The position numbers and the translations under genes were made by a program. Shown in pieces: positions 62,065 to 64,000 of a stretch of DNA of 64,000 nucleotides. The notes below the pieces were generated by a model, which saw only the letters and a list, made by a program, of their open reading frames with translations, ran no database searches and had not been told where the DNA came from. How positions within the stretch are numbered: the stretch's first letter is position 1; each line of letters begins with the position of its first letter. Source of the DNA: Antarcticibacterium flavum (GTDB taxonomy: Bacteria; Bacteroidota; Bacteroidia; Flavobacteriales; Flavobacteriaceae); NCBI RefSeq assembly GCF_006159205.1, contig NZ_CP040812.1, positions 2,728,001 through 2,792,000 of the forward strand, written 5' to 3'.

Positions 62065-63162
62065 TTAGTTTGTTAAGGGTAATTGGATTTGGAATATTGT
62101 GCCTCCCGATTCCCTATTAATGGCTTTGATATTTCCTTTGTGACTTTTAATGATCCCATGGACCACACTTAACCCTAAACCGGAACCTTCACCCAGGGGT
62201 TTGGTGGTGAAAAAGGGTTCAAATATCCTGGATCTTAGACCCTCCGGAATCCCGGGACCTTCGTCACTTATTTCGATAAAAAAGTGATCTTCAAGACTGG
62301 TTACCTTAATCTCAATTGTCGAGTTTTTGGGAGAAGCATAGATCGCGTTTATAAGGATATTAAATAGGACCTGACTTAACTGTATGTTATCAAGCCTGGC
62401 TTTGAGGTTCTTATCCTCCATTATGAATTTTGGATCTATGCCTGCTTTTTTAAAATTTGGACCCAGAAGGGAGAGAACCTGTCTAATCACCGGCTCAATT
62501 TTTATGAGACTCATATTTTGGGGCATTTCGCAGGCAAAGAACATGAGCTTTTTCACCACTTCCCGGGAAAATATTGCCGATTTAATTATCTTGGTAATAT
62601 CTTCTTTTACCTGCTTATCCCTTGTCCTGGAGGAAATAAGCTCTGCAAAACCAAGAATGTTGCCCAGGGGGGTGTTCAATTCGTGTGCAATACCAGCAGT
62701 TATTTCTCCTAAGATCGCGAGCCTGTCTGTACGCTGAGCACTGCGTTGCAATACTTCCTCTCTTTCCTTGTTCAACTCTTTCTCATAAAAAGAACCCAGC
62801 TCAAAAGATACCTTGTCCAGGAGTTTTTGCTCTTCCTGCATAAAGTGAGCGGCAGAAAATTCTGCTTTAGGATAATGAACTTTTATAAAGCCAACTATGC
62901 TACCTGCCGAATAGATCTTTGCTTCCTGGAAGATAGTTTTGACGGTGAGGTTTGCAGTGGCCATATAGGCTTCAAGTAACTTGATCTCGACAATGGCTGC
63001 TGCCGAATATCTCCAGGCCTGTCTTACGATCTCCCCAATTTGCACCAGGGTTTCTTCAAAGGAACCCCGGCGTGACGAGAGACAATGCGAGATATCGTAT
63101 AGGCAGGTTAATTCCTTAATCCTCTCCTGTAGTTTCTCTTCTGTAGAAATTGTGGAAGGCAT
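62065..63162 (-). CDS. Soluble sensor histidine kinase partner of the NtrC-type regulator
   Basis: 365 residues, no membrane helix. An N-terminal GAF-like sensor (about 10-130), then the H box (EITAGIAHELNTPLGN, His160) and the ATPase domain (NILINAIYASPK, DEGPGIPEGLRSRIFEPFFTTK, GSGLGLSVVHGI). Its stop and the regulator start are two bases apart, so they are cotranslated. Cytoplasmic sensing of a small molecule, possibly nitrogen- or redox-linked, is inferred from neighbours only. Confidence 0.9.
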   Translation of the reverse strand: MPSTISTEEKLQERIKELTCLYDISHCLSSRRGSFEETLVQIGEIVRQAWRYSAAAIVEIKLLEAYMATANLTVKTIFQEAKIYSAGSIVGFIKVHYPKAEFSAAHFMQEEQKLLDKVSFELGSFYEKELNKEREEVLQRSAQRTDRLAILGEITAGIAHELNTPLGNILGFAELISSRTRDKQVKEDITKIIKSAIFSREVVKKLMFFACEMPQNMSLIKIEPVIRQVLSLLGPNFKKAGIDPKFIMEDKNLKARLDNIQLSQVLFNILINAIYASPKNSTIEIKVTSLEDHFFIEISDEGPGIPEGLRSRIFEPFFTTKPLGEGSGLGLSVVHGIIKSHKGNIKAINRESGGTIFQIQLPLTN

Positions 63163-63321
63163 ATCTATTCATATTAAAAGCTGAAATGCTTCGGCAGAAT
63201 TAATATGTAAAGATAGTCCAAATTCCGAATTGAAAATCGTGCGCATATGTATTCAGGAAGGGGAGATAGTTGGCAGGTGCCTATTTTATTTAAATTAAAA
63301 AGAATACAAGAAGAGGTATAT

Positions 63322-63358
63322 CTCAATACTCAATACTAACTACTCAATACTAACTACT
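63322..63358. repeat. Word repeat ACTCAATACT / AACTACT
   Basis: About five copies of CTCAATACTAACTA-type words immediately before the globin stop codon; complement of the patch at 22880-22945. Confidence 0.65.
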
Positions 63359-63743
63359 ACCTCCCCCTGCTCATATACATATTCATAAAAATATTATGTG
63401 CCATATTCCTTGCACGGTTCTTAGCAATATTTGCTCTTTCCCCTTCAAACATTTCATCTATGGTTTGGTACCACATATTTAGCCATTCCCCAAAATGTTT
63501 CTGTTCAATGGTATGATCAAAAGTGCGGTCCACCATCTTATGGGCGCGCATAGGGTTACCCTTGAACTTGCTCACCATAAACAGGTTGGATTCCCAAAAA
63601 TCTGTTAGTTTCTCCAGGTGCTCTGGCCAATCGTGAATCGTTTCATTGAAAAAGGCTCCAATCTCTTTATTGGCTCTCACTTTTGTATAAAATGCAGAAA
63701 CAAGGGCGAATACATCACCCCTGTTTTGGATATCTTCTTTCAT
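63357..63743 (-). CDS. Group III truncated hemoglobin
   Basis: 128 residues, a TrHbIII (GlbP/Ctb-like) globin. VSAFYTKVRANKEIGAFFN is the N-terminal helix with Tyr at B10, FWESNLFMVSKFKGNPMRAHKMV includes the proximal region, and MWYQTIDEMFEGERANIAKNRARNMA the C-terminal helices. TrHbIII globins bind or detoxify NO/O2 under low oxygen and fit the NO-defence genes on the island. Confidence 0.9.
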   Translation of the reverse strand: MKEDIQNRGDVFALVSAFYTKVRANKEIGAFFNETIHDWPEHLEKLTDFWESNLFMVSKFKGNPMRAHKMVDRTFDHTIEQKHFGEWLNMWYQTIDEMFEGERANIAKNRARNMAHNIFMNMYMSRGR

Positions 63744-63816
63744 TGCTTCTTATCTCATCTAGAACTCCTCCACGAAAATACCATATTTTCCTGAGGAAGC
63801 TTCTTTCGCTGTTTTG

Positions 63817-63999
63817 TTATAACTGGTATCTAAGGTAGACGTTATAAATTATAAGCAGGGTACTTACAACAAGGCTTATAATAAGGGAATTAAAAACAAT
63901 TTTTGCTTTAAGTTGAGCAAGGACAGTAGCATTGTAGGTCATACATACCACCACTACAAGGAAAAGTTGCGCCATTTGAAAAACATCGTGACCATTCAT
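63817..63999 (-). CDS. Small membrane protein, start near or beyond the window edge
   Basis: 60 residues are visible: MNGHDVFQMAQLFLVVVVCM, a second helix (FNSLIISLVVSTLLIIYNVYL), ending at RYQL. Two-helix topology. The first Met is at the last bases of the window, so a longer N-terminus cannot be excluded. No family recognised. It is upstream of the globin gene on the same strand, separated by 73 bases. Confidence 0.5.
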   Translation of the reverse strand: MNGHDVFQMAQLFLVVVVCMTYNATVLAQLKAKIVFNSLIISLVVSTLLIIYNVYLRYQL

Positions 64000-64000
64000 A

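Overview
The window looks like a chromosomal piece of a marine-type flavobacterium (Bacteroidota, Flavobacteriaceae; Gramella/Salegentibacter/Zunongwangia-like, inferred from family content only). The signs are a SusC/SusD pair, a MoaC-MoaB fusion, a DUF2723 protein, an S2 protein with a long charged tail, Bacteroidota-type -7 promoters (TAnnTTTG), little use of Shine-Dalgarno sites, and AT-rich intergenic DNA full of palindromic repeats.

Left part (1-11 kb): a partial family-2 glycosyltransferase, ruvC and hemW (overlapping inside a REP-like repeat), a cyclase-family hydrolase and a DUF4260 membrane protein. These sit in a repeat-rich zone holding two copies of a MITE-like element, two copies of a long hairpin repeat and an IS110-family insertion sequence with a possible bridge-RNA leader. 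The ribosomal operon rplM-rpsI-rpsB-tsf follows on the minus strand, with a promoter and structured leader.

Middle part (11-32 kb): a lipocalin-like lipoprotein, an orphan SusCD pair, an AI-2E family permease, an IS110-type transposase broken by one amber codon, polA, an asparaginase-family hydrolase, a membrane metallophosphoesterase, a thioredoxin-fold protein with no cysteines, a frameshifted polysaccharide deacetylase, a DUF2723 membrane protein and tRNA-Gln(TTG). The tRNA 3' end and its terminator are duplicated on the far side of an IS1380-family element.

Right part (32-57 kb) is the coherent functional island: anaerobic nitrate metabolism and its cofactor supply. It holds UspA, Ric (iron-sulfur repair), two hemerythrin-domain proteins, a ClC channel, two NarK transporters, and then a cluster for a cytoplasmic molybdopterin nitrate reductase. 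That cluster encodes a NarI-like cytochrome b, a catalytic subunit with a cysteine Mo ligand, a 16-Cys ferredoxin, a Tat-type bc1-like Rieske protein and a small membrane protein. It runs directly into moaA-moeA-TSUP permease-mobA-moaD-moeB-moaE-moaCB, then nadA-nadB, a cupin and hemN. Several intergenic regions carry an FNR-like palindrome TGAT-N4-ATCA (upstream of uspA, narK, the reductase cluster and hemN), which suggests one Crp/FNR regulon. The regulator is not in the window. moeA carries a one-base deletion in a G run, as does the deacetylase, so either the genes are really broken or the assembly has homopolymer errors.

Right end (57-64 kb): a small basic protein, a Rnk/GreA-like factor, glutamate dehydrogenase with a possible sigma-54 promoter and a cysteine-rich micro-ORF just upstream, an NtrC-type sensor/regulator pair, a group III truncated hemoglobin and a small membrane protein cut by the window end.
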